Assembly (NCBI RefSeq): GCF_000334895.1
Contig: NZ_BAFM01000005.1
Coordinates: 1 to 64,000, forward strand
Origin: Halococcus agarilyticus
GTDB lineage: Archaea > Halobacteriota > Halobacteria > Halobacteriales > Halococcaceae
DNA length: 64,000 bases
Direction: 5' to 3'
In this document: positions 43,332-51,883 of the stretch, in pieces
Position numbering within the stretch: the stretch's first letter is position 1
How the letters are laid out: each line of letters opens with the position of its first letter
The notes under the pieces: model-generated
The model's input: the letters and a program-made list of their open reading frames with translations, nothing else
The model's database searches: none
Told to the model about the DNA's origin: nothing
Program-made: the position numbers and the translations under genes

Positions 43332-44193
43332 GTTCGCGCTCTGTCTCACCCACGACGTCGATCGGCCGTACAAGACCTACCAGTCGCTCTACTACGCGCT
43401 GGTCGAACGCGATCCCGCCCACCTCGCCGCGCTCCGGCCGGGCCACAACCCCTACTGGCAGTTCGAGTCGCTGATGGCGCTCGAAGACGATCTCGGCGTG
43501 CGGTCGGCGTTTTACTTCCTCTCGGAGCCGGGCCTCCGCGGACGGCCGTTCGAAGAGTGGCTCCGCCCGCGATCGTGGATCGAACACCTCACCCGGTACG
43601 ACGTCGAGACGCCCGAACTCGCGAACATCGTCCGCGCGCTCGACGCTGGCGGGTGGGAGGTCGGCCTCCACGGCTCGTTCGACTCGTTCGACGACTGCGA
43701 CCGCCTCCGCGAGGAGAAAGAAAAAATCGAGCGCGCGCTCGGCCACGAGGTGTCGGGCGGCCGCCAGCACTTCCTCAATCTCGCGCCTGGCGCGGAGACG
43801 TGGCGACACCACCGCGCGATCGGGCTCGATTACGACAGCTCGCTCGGATCGAGCACGGAGTACGGCTTCCAGCACGGCTACGACCCGTTCCGGCCGTTCG
43901 ACGACGAGTTCGTGGTCTTTCCGCTCACGGCGATGGAGACCGCGCTGGTCGAGGAGGGGGATTTCGAAACGGCGTGGGATGCCTGCGAGGAGCTGCTTGC
44001 GGAGGCGGCGGCGAACGACGCGGTGATGACGGTGCTCTGGCACCCGCGCCTCGTGAGCGAGGAGTTCCCCGGCTACCGCGAGCTCTACCGCCGGTTGATC
44101 GAGCGCGCGCTCGAACTCGGGGCGTGGGTCGGACCGCCTCGCGATCTGTACGAACGCCTCGACGATCCCGAGATCGACGCTATCGAGGTCTGA
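43324..44193 (+). CDS. Polysaccharide deacetylase-like (CE4/NodB-related) protein
   Basis: 289 residues. CLTHDVDRPYKT holds the Asp-Asp-like metal motif of the CE4 fold (THDVD), GWEVGLHGSFDSF the His-x-x-x-His-like ligand region, and GLDYDSSLGSS and TVLWHPRLVSEEFPGY the later motifs. It may deacetylate an N-acetylated sugar of the glycan made by this cluster. Last gene of the operon, 8-base overlap with the epimerase. Convergent with gdhB. Confidence 0.82.
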   Translation: MAEFALCLTHDVDRPYKTYQSLYYALVERDPAHLAALRPGHNPYWQFESLMALEDDLGVRSAFYFLSEPGLRGRPFEEWLRPRSWIEHLTRYDVETPELANIVRALDAGGWEVGLHGSFDSFDDCDRLREEKEKIERALGHEVSGGRQHFLNLAPGAETWRHHRAIGLDYDSSLGSSTEYGFQHGYDPFRPFDDEFVVFPLTAMETALVEEGDFETAWDACEELLAEAAANDAVMTVLWHPRLVSEEFPGYRELYRRLIERALELGAWVGPPRDLYERLDDPEIDAIEV

Positions 44194-44219
44194 TCGCGGG
44201 ATCGTCCGCGAAAAGCGGT

Positions 44220-45521
44220 CTACGGCCAGAGGCCACGCGCTTCCTGGGCCGCCGCGAGCCGCGAGAGCGCGACGATGTAGGCGGCGTCGCGCCACGTCAC
44301 GCCCCGCTCGTCGACTTGCGTTCGGACGTCCTCGAACGCCGCCAGCATCTCGGCTTCGAGCTCCTCGTTGACCTCCTCCAGCGTCCACGCCCGACGGTTG
44401 ATGTCCTGGAGCCACTCGAAATAGGAGACCGTGACCCCGCCGGCGTTCGCGAGGATATCGGGGATCACCGGCACACCGCGATCGTCGAGGACCGTATCGG
44501 CCGCCGACGTGGTCGGACCGTTCGCGCCCTCGACGACGAGATCGGCCCGGACGTCGCCGGCGTTCGCCTCGGTCAGGACGTTGCCGACCGCCGCCGGGAT
44601 CAGGACATCGACATCAAGTTTGAGCAGCTTCTCGTTCGGGAGGACGTCGTCGACGCCGGCGGTGACCGCCTCGGGCTCCTCCTCGTGGGTGGGGATCGCG
44701 TGGACGTCGAGACCGGCGGGGTCGTGGACGGCTCCGTTCACGTCGCTCACCGCGACGACCGAGGCCCCCCAGTCGTCGAGCTGACGGGCGGCGTTCGCGC
44801 CCACGCTGCCGAACCCCTGCACCGCGACCGTGGTCTCGGCCAATGATCGGTCGTAGTACTTGCACACCTCGCGCGCGACGATCGCCACGCTCCGGCCGGG
44901 GGCCTCCTCGCGGCCGTAGCTCCCGCCGACGACGGGCGGTTTGCCGGTGACGACGCCCGGCGTGGTCTCGCCCTGCTGCATCGAGTAGACGTCCATGATC
45001 CACGCCATCGTCTGGGCGTCGGTGCCCATGTCGGGGGCGGGAATGTCCCGGTTCGGCCCGATCACGTCGCGAATCTCTTGGGCGAACCGCCGGGTGAGGC
45101 GTTCGTTCTCGTCGGCGCTCAACTCCTTCGGATCGACCACGATCCCGCCCTTCGCGCCGCCGAACGGGAGGTCGAGCACGGCTGACTTCCACGTCATCCA
45201 CATCGAGAGTCCCACACACTCGTCGTGGGTCACGCCCGGATGGAAGCGGAGGCCGCCCTTGTACGGCCCACGAACGCTGTCGTGTTGGGCGCGGTACCCA
45301 GTGAAGACCTCGACGATACCGTCGTCGCGTTCGAGCGGGATCGAGACCTCGTGGACCGCGTTGGGGTGGGCGAGGCGCTCGACGACGTTCGGATCGATCT
45401 CGACGTGCTCGCCCGCGCGGGCGAGCTGGCGACGGGCGGTGTCGAGCGCGGATTCGGTCTCGGCTGCATCGGCGGTCGATACTGCCGAAGAGGCTTCGCC
45501 CGGTGTGGAATCCGAACTCAT
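44220..45521 (-). CDS. gdhB: Glutamate dehydrogenase
   Basis: 433 residues. The active-site lysine loop is complete: [11 protein letters not shown], then [18 protein letters not shown](P) domain with [17 protein letters not shown] and the end [19 protein letters not shown]. Catalyses the interconversion of glutamate and 2-oxoglutarate plus ammonia. Haloarchaea have several paralogues; coenzyme preference is not decided here. ATG at 45521; it begins 1 base past the end of a small zinc-ribbon gene in the same direction. Confidence 0.95.
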   Translation of the reverse strand: MSSDSTPGEASSAVSTADAAETESALDTARRQLARAGEHVEIDPNVVERLAHPNAVHEVSIPLERDDGIVEVFTGYRAQHDSVRGPYKGGLRFHPGVTHDECVGLSMWMTWKSAVLDLPFGGAKGGIVVDPKELSADENERLTRRFAQEIRDVIGPNRDIPAPDMGTDAQTMAWIMDVYSMQQGETTPGVVTGKPPVVGGSYGREEAPGRSVAIVAREVCKYYDRSLAETTVAVQGFGSVGANAARQLDDWGASVVAVSDVNGAVHDPAGLDVHAIPTHEEEPEAVTAGVDDVLPNEKLLKLDVDVLIPAAVGNVLTEANAGDVRADLVVEGANGPTTSAADTVLDDRGVPVIPDILANAGGVTVSYFEWLQDINRRAWTLEEVNEELEAEMLAAFEDVRTQVDERGVTWRDAAYIVALSRLAAAQEARGLWP

Positions 45522-45522
45522 C

Positions 45523-45666
45523 TCATTCGAGCGGGATCAGCCGGTTGCGCATCTCCCCGCCACAGTCGGGACATTGGCCGGGGTTCGTCGCCGTCAGCAC
45601 GATCGTGCCACAGTCGAAGCACTCGTACGGCGTCTCGCTATCGGGGCTCTGGTCGACGTCTCGCAT
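45523..45666 (-). CDS. Small rubrerythrin-like zinc-ribbon protein (DUF7129-like)
   Basis: 47 residues from ATG 45666 ([17 protein letters not shown]). Two CxxC knuckles, CFDCGT and CPDCGGE, form a rubredoxin/rubrerythrin-type zinc or iron ribbon. An extension to 45723 would add a non-conserved stretch. Located 1 base before gdhB on the same strand, so probably co-transcribed. Confidence 0.82.
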   Translation of the reverse strand: MRDVDQSPDSETPYECFDCGTIVLTATNPGQCPDCGGEMRNRLIPLE

Positions 45667-45826
45667 CGTCTTCCAGTAGGGACTTCCGGCGGATGACCAG
45701 CAGCGTTCAACAACGAACGCCAACTAGATTTGGGGGTTCGTTATTGAACCATCACCGGTGAACTCTTTCGCCCGGTTTCGCCTGGCCAGTCCGCTGTTCG
45801 GGGGTCACGCCGTTTCGCGACGCCGC

Positions 45827-48694
45827 TCAGCCGGCAGTGACGGCGGACGGGACGCTGATATCGTCGAACAGGGTGGTGAACAGCTTGCGCTGGACCGTCC
45901 GCGCGTGTCGGTAGAACGCTGGCGGCGAGATCCCGAGGGTCGCCGCGATCTCCTCGCCCGTGCTCTCGCGCGGCGACTCGAAATAGCCGCTGTAGTACGC
46001 CGTCCGCAGCACCTCCAGCTGGCGGTCGGTCAGCCGGTCGAGAAAGGCCGCGTGGAGGTCCCGCGACGACGCGCGGTCGAGCGACCGCTTCGACAGGAGG
46101 TCGATGTCCGCGAACGTCTCCGTGACGAGACGATCGATCCGACGGACGTCGACGCTGTTCGGCACGTCGACGACGAGCGTCGCGGTCTCGCCGTCGGCCG
46201 TGGTGCGCCGGAGGACGGCCCCGTGGTCGGCGAGATCGAGCGCGAGGAACGGCCCCGAGAGTCGGAGCCGGAGCACGCCCGACTCGTCGTCCGCTCCGAT
46301 CCGCTCGACCTCGTCGATCGACACGAGCTCCCGCGCCGCGGCGACGACGTTCTCGATTGGGGCGTCGGCCACAGTGACGAAGGCGTAGACGCCGTCGGCG
46401 GTCCGCTGGACGCCGCCCTGGTACGTCAGGGTACAGTCCGCACGTCGGGCGAGCCTGGCGAACACGAACGCCGAGTCCCGCGTCTCGAACTCCAGACGCG
46501 TGTTCGCGGTGGTCAACAGCGCGTTCTTCCGTTCGACCGCGCTCGTCGCCGACGCGATGGTCTCGCCGAGCTCCGCGAGGACGGCCTCTGCGGTTCCGTC
46601 GAACGCGTTCGCCGTCCCGGCGTAGACGGTCAACACGCCGTACTCGAACTCGTCGTGCGCCAGCGGCACGCTGAGCACCGACAGGAACTCGCGCGTGAGC
46701 GCCGCCGATCGCCACGGTGCCTCCCGGAGTCGGTCGGCCACGTTCGAGACTGTCCGCACCTCCTGGGTGGCCGCCGCCTGGCCTGCCGGCTCCGCCGCCC
46801 CCGACGTGTCGACCGAAAACGACACGCTGTCGAGGTAGCCCTGCTCGGCCCCGGCCCACGCCCGCGGCTCCAGCGTCTCGGCGGTCGGGTCGACGTCGCC
46901 GATCCACGCGAACGCGAACCGGTCCTCGGCCGTCAGGAGCTCACAGACGGCGCGGTCGATCCCCTCGCGAGTCTCCGCCCGGACGAGTGCGCCGTCGATC
47001 TCCCGGATGATCCCGTTGAGTCCGTCGAGCCGCGTGAGCTGGGCGTTCCGGCGCTGGAGTTCGCGCTCCTGCTCGCGGAGCCGACTCTCGCGTTCGACCC
47101 GATCGAGGGCGGCCTCGGCGGTGGCCGCGAGCAGGTCGGTGAGTTCCCGGAGAACCTCGTCGAACGCCCCGACCGTCCCGGCGGCGGCGACGAACACGCC
47201 GTGTTCGCCGAGCGGGATGTACGCTCCGCTCCGGATCCCGGTCGCCTCGTTCGCGAGCCGGTCGGCGTCGTGAACGTCGTCGAAGAACCGGGCGTCGTCC
47301 GCGACGAAGACGTGGCCCGGGATTGTCTCGTCATTAGCCCGCCGCGTCGGCAACGGCCCGTCGAGTCGCTTCATCCCGTTCGAGGCGGCGACCGGTTCGA
47401 GCACGTTCTCGTCGGCGTCGAAGAGGTAGACCGCGCTCGCGTCGAGATCGAGCACCGTGGCCGCGTCGTCGACCACGACCTGGCCGATCTCCCGGGCAGT
47501 GCCGGCGTACTGGAGTTCCCGCGTCGTCGTGTGGAGCCCGGCCAGCGCCTCCTCGCGTCGCTTTCGCTTGGTGATGTCGCGGCAGCTGTAGAGCAGCGTC
47601 CCGCCCTGAATCGACACCTCCCGCACGTTCACCAGCAGGGTGTGCTCGCGGCCCGCCTTGTCGGTCGCCGTACACTCGATGTTCTTCAGCACGCCGTCGG
47701 CGGCCAGCTCGTCCCGATCGAACAGGTCCGGCCCGAGGAGACGCTCGATCGTTTCCAAACTATGGATCTCCTCGGCGGTGTAGCCGAAGATGAAGTGGAC
47801 GTTGGGACAGACGTAGGTGAACGCGCCGTCGTCGTCGGTGATCAACACCGTGTCGGTCATGTTGTTGAGCGTGACCCGGTGGAGCTCCTCGGACTCGCGG
47901 AGCTCGCGTTCGAGCGAGACGCGTTCGGTGACGTCGACACCCTCGACGACGACCGAGACGACCGTCCCAGTCTCGTCCCGAACGGGCCGAGCCGAGAGGT
48001 CGAGCGTCCGTGGGGTCCCGTCCTCGCGCCCCCTCGTGACGGTCGAGCTGTCGAACCGACCGTCGATGGCGTGTCCGACCGTCCGCTCGACGGTCTCTCT
48101 GACTCCGTCCGTCCACCACGGCAGCGTCCAGAACGGTTCCTCGACGACGCTTTCAGTGTCTGTCTCGATCATCCCGCGCGCCGTTTCGTTGGCGCGCCGG
48201 AGCGCTCCCTCGGGACCGAGCACCCAGGTCGCGGTCCGATCGTCGTGAAACGTCGCATCGAACTGGCGGGCCCGCTCCCGCCTGGTGTCGGTCCGCTCGG
48301 CCGTGCGCACGACCCCGCCGAGTCGCGCGAGGACGTCGTCGATCCGCTCGAAGGGCTCGGAGACAGCGACGTAGTCCGTCACACCGGCGGCGATCGCCTC
48401 GCTGGCGACGACTTCCGAACCCGACGCCGTACAGAGCACTACGGGCAGGGTCGCCGATCCCTCGCGGATCGTCCGCAGGAGGTCGAGCCCCGTCCGCCCG
48501 TCGAGGGCGTACTCGCTCACGACACACTCGACCGAGCGGTCGTCGAGCACGGAGAGCGCGGCGTCCGCGGTCGCGACCGTCCGAACCGTCGCCCCGGCGC
48601 GCGTTCCGAGCGCGTCCGCGAGAGGTGTGGTCCACTCGGCCGTGCCGACGAGAAGGACGTGCGTCCCATCCAGCGTGTCCGCAGCACTCGCCAT
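45827..48694 (-). CDS. Multidomain sensor-regulator with REC-like, PAS, GAF and HTH-10 (bacterio-opsin activator) domains
   Basis: 955 residues from ATG 48694 (GTG 48709 possible). Order: REC-like domain (1-115), PAS (about 140-240), PAS with PAC (250-370; LYSCRDITKRKRREEALAGL), GAF (380-530), a second GAF/bacterio-opsin activator sensor (560-720), a linker domain, and C-terminal HTH-10 starting LTDRQLEVLRTAYYSGYFES. No kinase domain, so it senses and binds DNA itself. In the REC-like part the phospho-accepting Asp is replaced: VECVVSEYALDG where the family has SDY. Stand-alone gene. Confidence 0.9.
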   Translation of the reverse strand: MASAADTLDGTHVLLVGTAEWTTPLADALGTRAGATVRTVATADAALSVLDDRSVECVVSEYALDGRTGLDLLRTIREGSATLPVVLCTASGSEVVASEAIAAGVTDYVAVSEPFERIDDVLARLGGVVRTAERTDTRRERARQFDATFHDDRTATWVLGPEGALRRANETARGMIETDTESVVEEPFWTLPWWTDGVRETVERTVGHAIDGRFDSSTVTRGREDGTPRTLDLSARPVRDETGTVVSVVVEGVDVTERVSLERELRESEELHRVTLNNMTDTVLITDDDGAFTYVCPNVHFIFGYTAEEIHSLETIERLLGPDLFDRDELAADGVLKNIECTATDKAGREHTLLVNVREVSIQGGTLLYSCRDITKRKRREEALAGLHTTTRELQYAGTAREIGQVVVDDAATVLDLDASAVYLFDADENVLEPVAASNGMKRLDGPLPTRRANDETIPGHVFVADDARFFDDVHDADRLANEATGIRSGAYIPLGEHGVFVAAAGTVGAFDEVLRELTDLLAATAEAALDRVERESRLREQERELQRRNAQLTRLDGLNGIIREIDGALVRAETREGIDRAVCELLTAEDRFAFAWIGDVDPTAETLEPRAWAGAEQGYLDSVSFSVDTSGAAEPAGQAAATQEVRTVSNVADRLREAPWRSAALTREFLSVLSVPLAHDEFEYGVLTVYAGTANAFDGTAEAVLAELGETIASATSAVERKNALLTTANTRLEFETRDSAFVFARLARRADCTLTYQGGVQRTADGVYAFVTVADAPIENVVAAARELVSIDEVERIGADDESGVLRLRLSGPFLALDLADHGAVLRRTTADGETATLVVDVPNSVDVRRIDRLVTETFADIDLLSKRSLDRASSRDLHAAFLDRLTDRQLEVLRTAYYSGYFESPRESTGEEIAATLGISPPAFYRHARTVQRKLFTTLFDDISVPSAVTAG

Positions 48695-48951
48695 GTCGCG
48701 CGAGTACACGTTCGACCGAGTTCAACGCACCGACGATCGTCGTCACAGCTATCGGGTGGGGTTCCGACGACGACCGGCCGTCGACGATCGCAAAACCGAT
48801 CGTTCGCAACCCACGGAGCGGAAGGGGTCGGCACACTCGATCGGGCACGAACGAGCGTGGGTCGACGCCACCCCAACGAAACATTTTCTTCGGTCGCCGG
48901 AGTGAGACAGATACCGATGACAGACAGCACACGCTCTCTCGCTCCCATCTC

Positions 48952-49977
48952 ATGAACATCGAACGCTTGGATCTCGCGGCGTGGGACGACGGGCTCCCGA
49001 AGACGGGTTTCGAGCCGTTTCACACCGCGTCGGCGCTCTCGGTGCTCGACCGCCACGCACCCGGCGATCTCCTCCTCCTGGGTGGTTACCGCGGCGAACA
49101 GCTCGTGGGGATGCTCCCGGTGTTCGTCCGGAACGCCGGGCGGGCTCGGGTGCTCTCGTCGCCGCCACCCGGGATGAGCGTGCCACATCTGGGGCCGATC
49201 GTGATGCCGACGAGCCCGAAGCAGCGCAAACGCGAGAAGGTCACCCGCGAGTTCACCGAGGGCGTGCTCGACGCGCTCGGCGTCGATGCCCCGACGACGC
49301 TGTGTCGGTTCCTGTGTCACACCGACTACCCCGATCCACGTCCGTACCGGTGGGCCGGGCTCTCGGTCGAGCCCTCGTTCACCTACCGACTTCAGGTGGG
49401 CGATCGCGCTCCCGAGGACATCATGGGTTCGTTCAGCCGGAGCCTCCGGCGCGAGATCCGGTCGGGCGAGGACCTCGACGTCGAGATCGGGACGGAGGAG
49501 ATCGACGGTGCCGAGACGGTCTTTCGGGAGACACAGGCCCGATATGCGGAACAGAACGAGGGGTTCGGACCGACGTGGCCCTACGTTCGAGACGTCGTCG
49601 CCGATCTCGACGAGCGATCGCGGGTGTACGTCGCGCGCGACCCGGACGGCGAGTACCTCGGCGGCGTCATCACGCTCTTCTCGAACGATGCGGCGTACTA
49701 CTGGCTCGGCGGCGCGCGCACGACCCACGACGGTGTCAGCATCAACAGCTTACTCCACTGGCGGATCATCCGCGACGTCGCCGAGGACCCGCCGATCGAG
49801 TCGGTCACGGAGTACGACCTCGTCGGCGCGAACACCGAGCGGCTCTGCCGGTACAAATCGAAGTTCGGGGCCGACCTCGCCCCGTACTACGTGATCGAGT
49901 CCGGCGGCCCCGCGATGGACGCCGCCAAAGGGGCGTATCGGATGGTGAACCAGGCTGTCGATCGGCTCGGCCTGTAG
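48952..49977 (+). CDS. FemAB-like/GNAT-fold acyltransferase, second copy
   Basis: 341 residues from ATG 48952. Same family and layout as the protein at 33133-34137: VGMLPVFVRN, MSVPHLGPIVMPTSPKQRKR, GSFSRSLRREIRSGE, YLGGVITLFSNDAAYYWLGG and LVGANTERLCRYKSKFGADL. It likely transfers an aminoacyl or acyl group to a cell-surface glycan precursor. Unlike the first copy it stands alone, between the sensor-regulator and a metal-related region. Confidence 0.82.
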   Translation: MNIERLDLAAWDDGLPKTGFEPFHTASALSVLDRHAPGDLLLLGGYRGEQLVGMLPVFVRNAGRARVLSSPPPGMSVPHLGPIVMPTSPKQRKREKVTREFTEGVLDALGVDAPTTLCRFLCHTDYPDPRPYRWAGLSVEPSFTYRLQVGDRAPEDIMGSFSRSLRREIRSGEDLDVEIGTEEIDGAETVFRETQARYAEQNEGFGPTWPYVRDVVADLDERSRVYVARDPDGEYLGGVITLFSNDAAYYWLGGARTTHDGVSINSLLHWRIIRDVAEDPPIESVTEYDLVGANTERLCRYKSKFGADLAPYYVIESGGPAMDAAKGAYRMVNQAVDRLGL

Positions 49978-50050
49978 TAGTTTTCTCTCTCGCCGATCGA
50001 GAATCAGTTCGTCTCGTCGTTGGTTGGATGGACGGACGAGTGCGTCGGCG

Positions 50051-51271
50051 TTAGGCCGGCACCACGCACTGCTCGGGCTCGGTGCTGGCCGTCGATCCGG
50101 CTGCGTTGACGAGCGTCCCGGCGAGGATCGCCACGCTGGCGACGAAAAACAGCGAGCCGATCGACGACGAGGGGTCGGCGAACAGCAGGTAGAACGGGGC
50201 CGCGGCCGACGGGCCGAGTGTCACGATCGCGAGCTGGGAGAGCAACGGGCCACAGCAGCAGCACGCCTGCGGGGCGGCGAGACCGACCGCGCCCGCCGTC
50301 GTCGGCGACGCGCCGCCCGCCGCAGTCCCCCACTGGTGGGCGAACATCGCGGCGTTCAGCCCGAGGAGGCCGCCGAGTACGGCAAGCAAGATCAGCGTGC
50401 CGACCGACACCATGCCGGCGAACGGGATCGAAGGGGCCCAGACCTCGACCGATGGCCACGTCACTAGCGGCCCGAGGGTCGGCAGCGTCGTGACGAACCC
50501 TTCCGTCCACGAGAGCCCCTCGCCGCTGTCGGGGACGACCGTGGCCATCCCCGCCGAGAAGAGGAAGAACACGACCCCGAGCAGTCCGACGGCGACGCCG
50601 AACCGGCGCGCCGTCCGGTCGGCGACGACCGCGCTCAACACGCCGCGGGCGTCGCGCCAGAGGACGTACCCGACCGCCACCGGCAGCGAGAGCACGATGA
50701 GATGTCCGAGCGGGTTCGTCGGCGTGTAGACACCGAACACCGAGAACCCGGGGTAGGCGACCCAGAGACCGAGGAGGGCACCGAGGCCGGCGTAGCGGGG
50801 CCGTCGCGGCCACCGGAGCTGGCCGCCGATCACGCTGCCGAGCATGATCGTCCCACCGAGCAGGAGCAGTAGCGGTTCGTGGATCGAGCGCGGGATCACC
50901 GGCTCCGCGGTCAGCCACTCGTACGGCGAGAGCTGGACGACCGCGATCCCACCGACGACCGCGACGGCGAGGCCAACGAGAACGCCGTGAAGTGCGTAGT
51001 CCGAAAGCGCTGGCCGCAGTCGGGGCAGATAGACACTGCCGACGGCAATGGCGGCCCCGAGAACGAGCGGGATCAACGCGTACGACTGTGAGAGGTGGAC
51101 ACCGTTGACGTAGATGTGACCGCCGTGAGCCGACGCGAGCGGGACGGTCCCGATGGTTGCAACGAGCGTGATAGCGAGCACGAGAAGACGACGACCGAGG
51201 CCGACACCTGCGGACGCCGATCGATATAAATCGCCAGCCACGGTGTGGTTCCGGTCGGTTCGACTGCTCAT
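50051..51271 (-). CDS. Polytopic membrane protein with CCCC motif
   Basis: 406 residues, start ATG 51271. About nine transmembrane helices follow a cleavable-looking N-terminus (LLVLAITLVATIGTVPLASA, then HGGHIYVNGVHLSQ). A cluster of four cysteines lies near residue 340 (LAAPQACCCCGPLLSQLAI), at the start of a late helix; such a motif could bind copper or another soft metal. The last residues include EQCVVPA. Not recognised as a named family. It neighbours a P19-like lipoprotein, HiPIP and ferritin-like proteins, suggesting metal or electron transfer at the membrane. Confidence 0.72.
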   Translation of the reverse strand: MSSRTDRNHTVAGDLYRSASAGVGLGRRLLVLAITLVATIGTVPLASAHGGHIYVNGVHLSQSYALIPLVLGAAIAVGSVYLPRLRPALSDYALHGVLVGLAVAVVGGIAVVQLSPYEWLTAEPVIPRSIHEPLLLLLGGTIMLGSVIGGQLRWPRRPRYAGLGALLGLWVAYPGFSVFGVYTPTNPLGHLIVLSLPVAVGYVLWRDARGVLSAVVADRTARRFGVAVGLLGVVFFLFSAGMATVVPDSGEGLSWTEGFVTTLPTLGPLVTWPSVEVWAPSIPFAGMVSVGTLILLAVLGGLLGLNAAMFAHQWGTAAGGASPTTAGAVGLAAPQACCCCGPLLSQLAIVTLGPSAAAPFYLLFADPSSSIGSLFFVASVAILAGTLVNAAGSTASTEPEQCVVPA

Positions 51272-51369
51272 TGGTGGATCCACGTCCCCCTGGTATATGT
51301 GTTCGTTGGAGACGACGCTTCGGCCCCGCCTCGACGCTTCCGCCACAACGGCCCCTACCGAGACGGTCC

Positions 51370-51883
51370 GGTAGTGATGGCGGCGGTAGCGGTGGTGGCA
51401 GCGATAGCGGTGGTGGCAGCGATAGCGGTGGTGGCAGCGATAGCAGTAGTGACGGTAGCGGTGGTGGCAGCGATAGCGGTGGTGGCAGCGATAGCAGTAG
51501 TGACGGTAGCGGTGCTGGCGGTGGTGGGCAGACTCGGATTCGACGACCGAACCAGTAGTCGTATGTGGACCTGGAACAACCGCCGTCGAGTCGGTGGATT
51601 CGGTCCATCTGATGGCGACGATCTGGGACGAGCGAAGCGGCATCGTGATCCCGCTCGATGCCGACATTAGATACCACTACGCCACCGCTGTGGAGGACAT
51701 CCAACCCGGCGACGACCTGAAAATCATAGTAACCACGCCGCCACAGATCGCCCGACGGGTACGAAACCGCGTTCATCGATATGCAGCCAGTGAAAATGAC
51801 GGTCCCGAACTCAGCCACCTCTTGGCTCTCGCACTCATCGGACGCTCGGATCGCTCGCCGTTTCGAACGATCTATACGGTGAA
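51370..51883 (+). pseudogene. Decayed P19/DUF7350-like gene
   Basis: Fragments in different frames align in order to the intact neighbour (51872-53083, opposite strand): MWTWNN (from 51563) to its FWTVNG; DSVHLMATIWDERSGIVI (51597) to DSVHLMASVWEPKTRTVL; then, after a large internal deletion, YHYATAVEDIQPGDDLKIIV and TTPPQIAR to its HYGTVVDSIESGDELGLSV and ETPPQVAR; then in another frame DGYETAFIDM (51754) to EGYETAFLDM. At least two frameshifts and one deletion. The Gly/Ser/Asp repeats upstream may be the relic of the low-complexity region. Its end overlaps the intact gene's 3' end. Confidence 0.72.
51391..51510. repeat. Nested tandem repeat (18-bp and 15-bp units)
   Basis: Five exact copies of GGTGGTGGCAGCGATAGC (starts 51391, 51409, 51427, 51460, 51478) and two exact copies of AGTAGTGACGGTAGC (51445, 51496). 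The order 18+18+15 repeats exactly as a 51-bp unit (51409-51459 and 51460-51510). One frame encodes GGGSDS/SSDGS repeats. No spacers, so not a CRISPR. Confidence 0.92.

Noticed and set aside
45758-48955. A 1065-residue open frame on the plus strand
   Set aside because: Antisense to the HTH-10 regulator, whose PAS, GAF and HTH domains are clear; the plus-strand product has no domain and repetitive Arg/Asp/Glu composition.
51391-51510. Possible CRISPR-like array
   Set aside because: Units are contiguous without unique spacers and encode Gly/Ser/Asp repeats; it is a plain tandem repeat.
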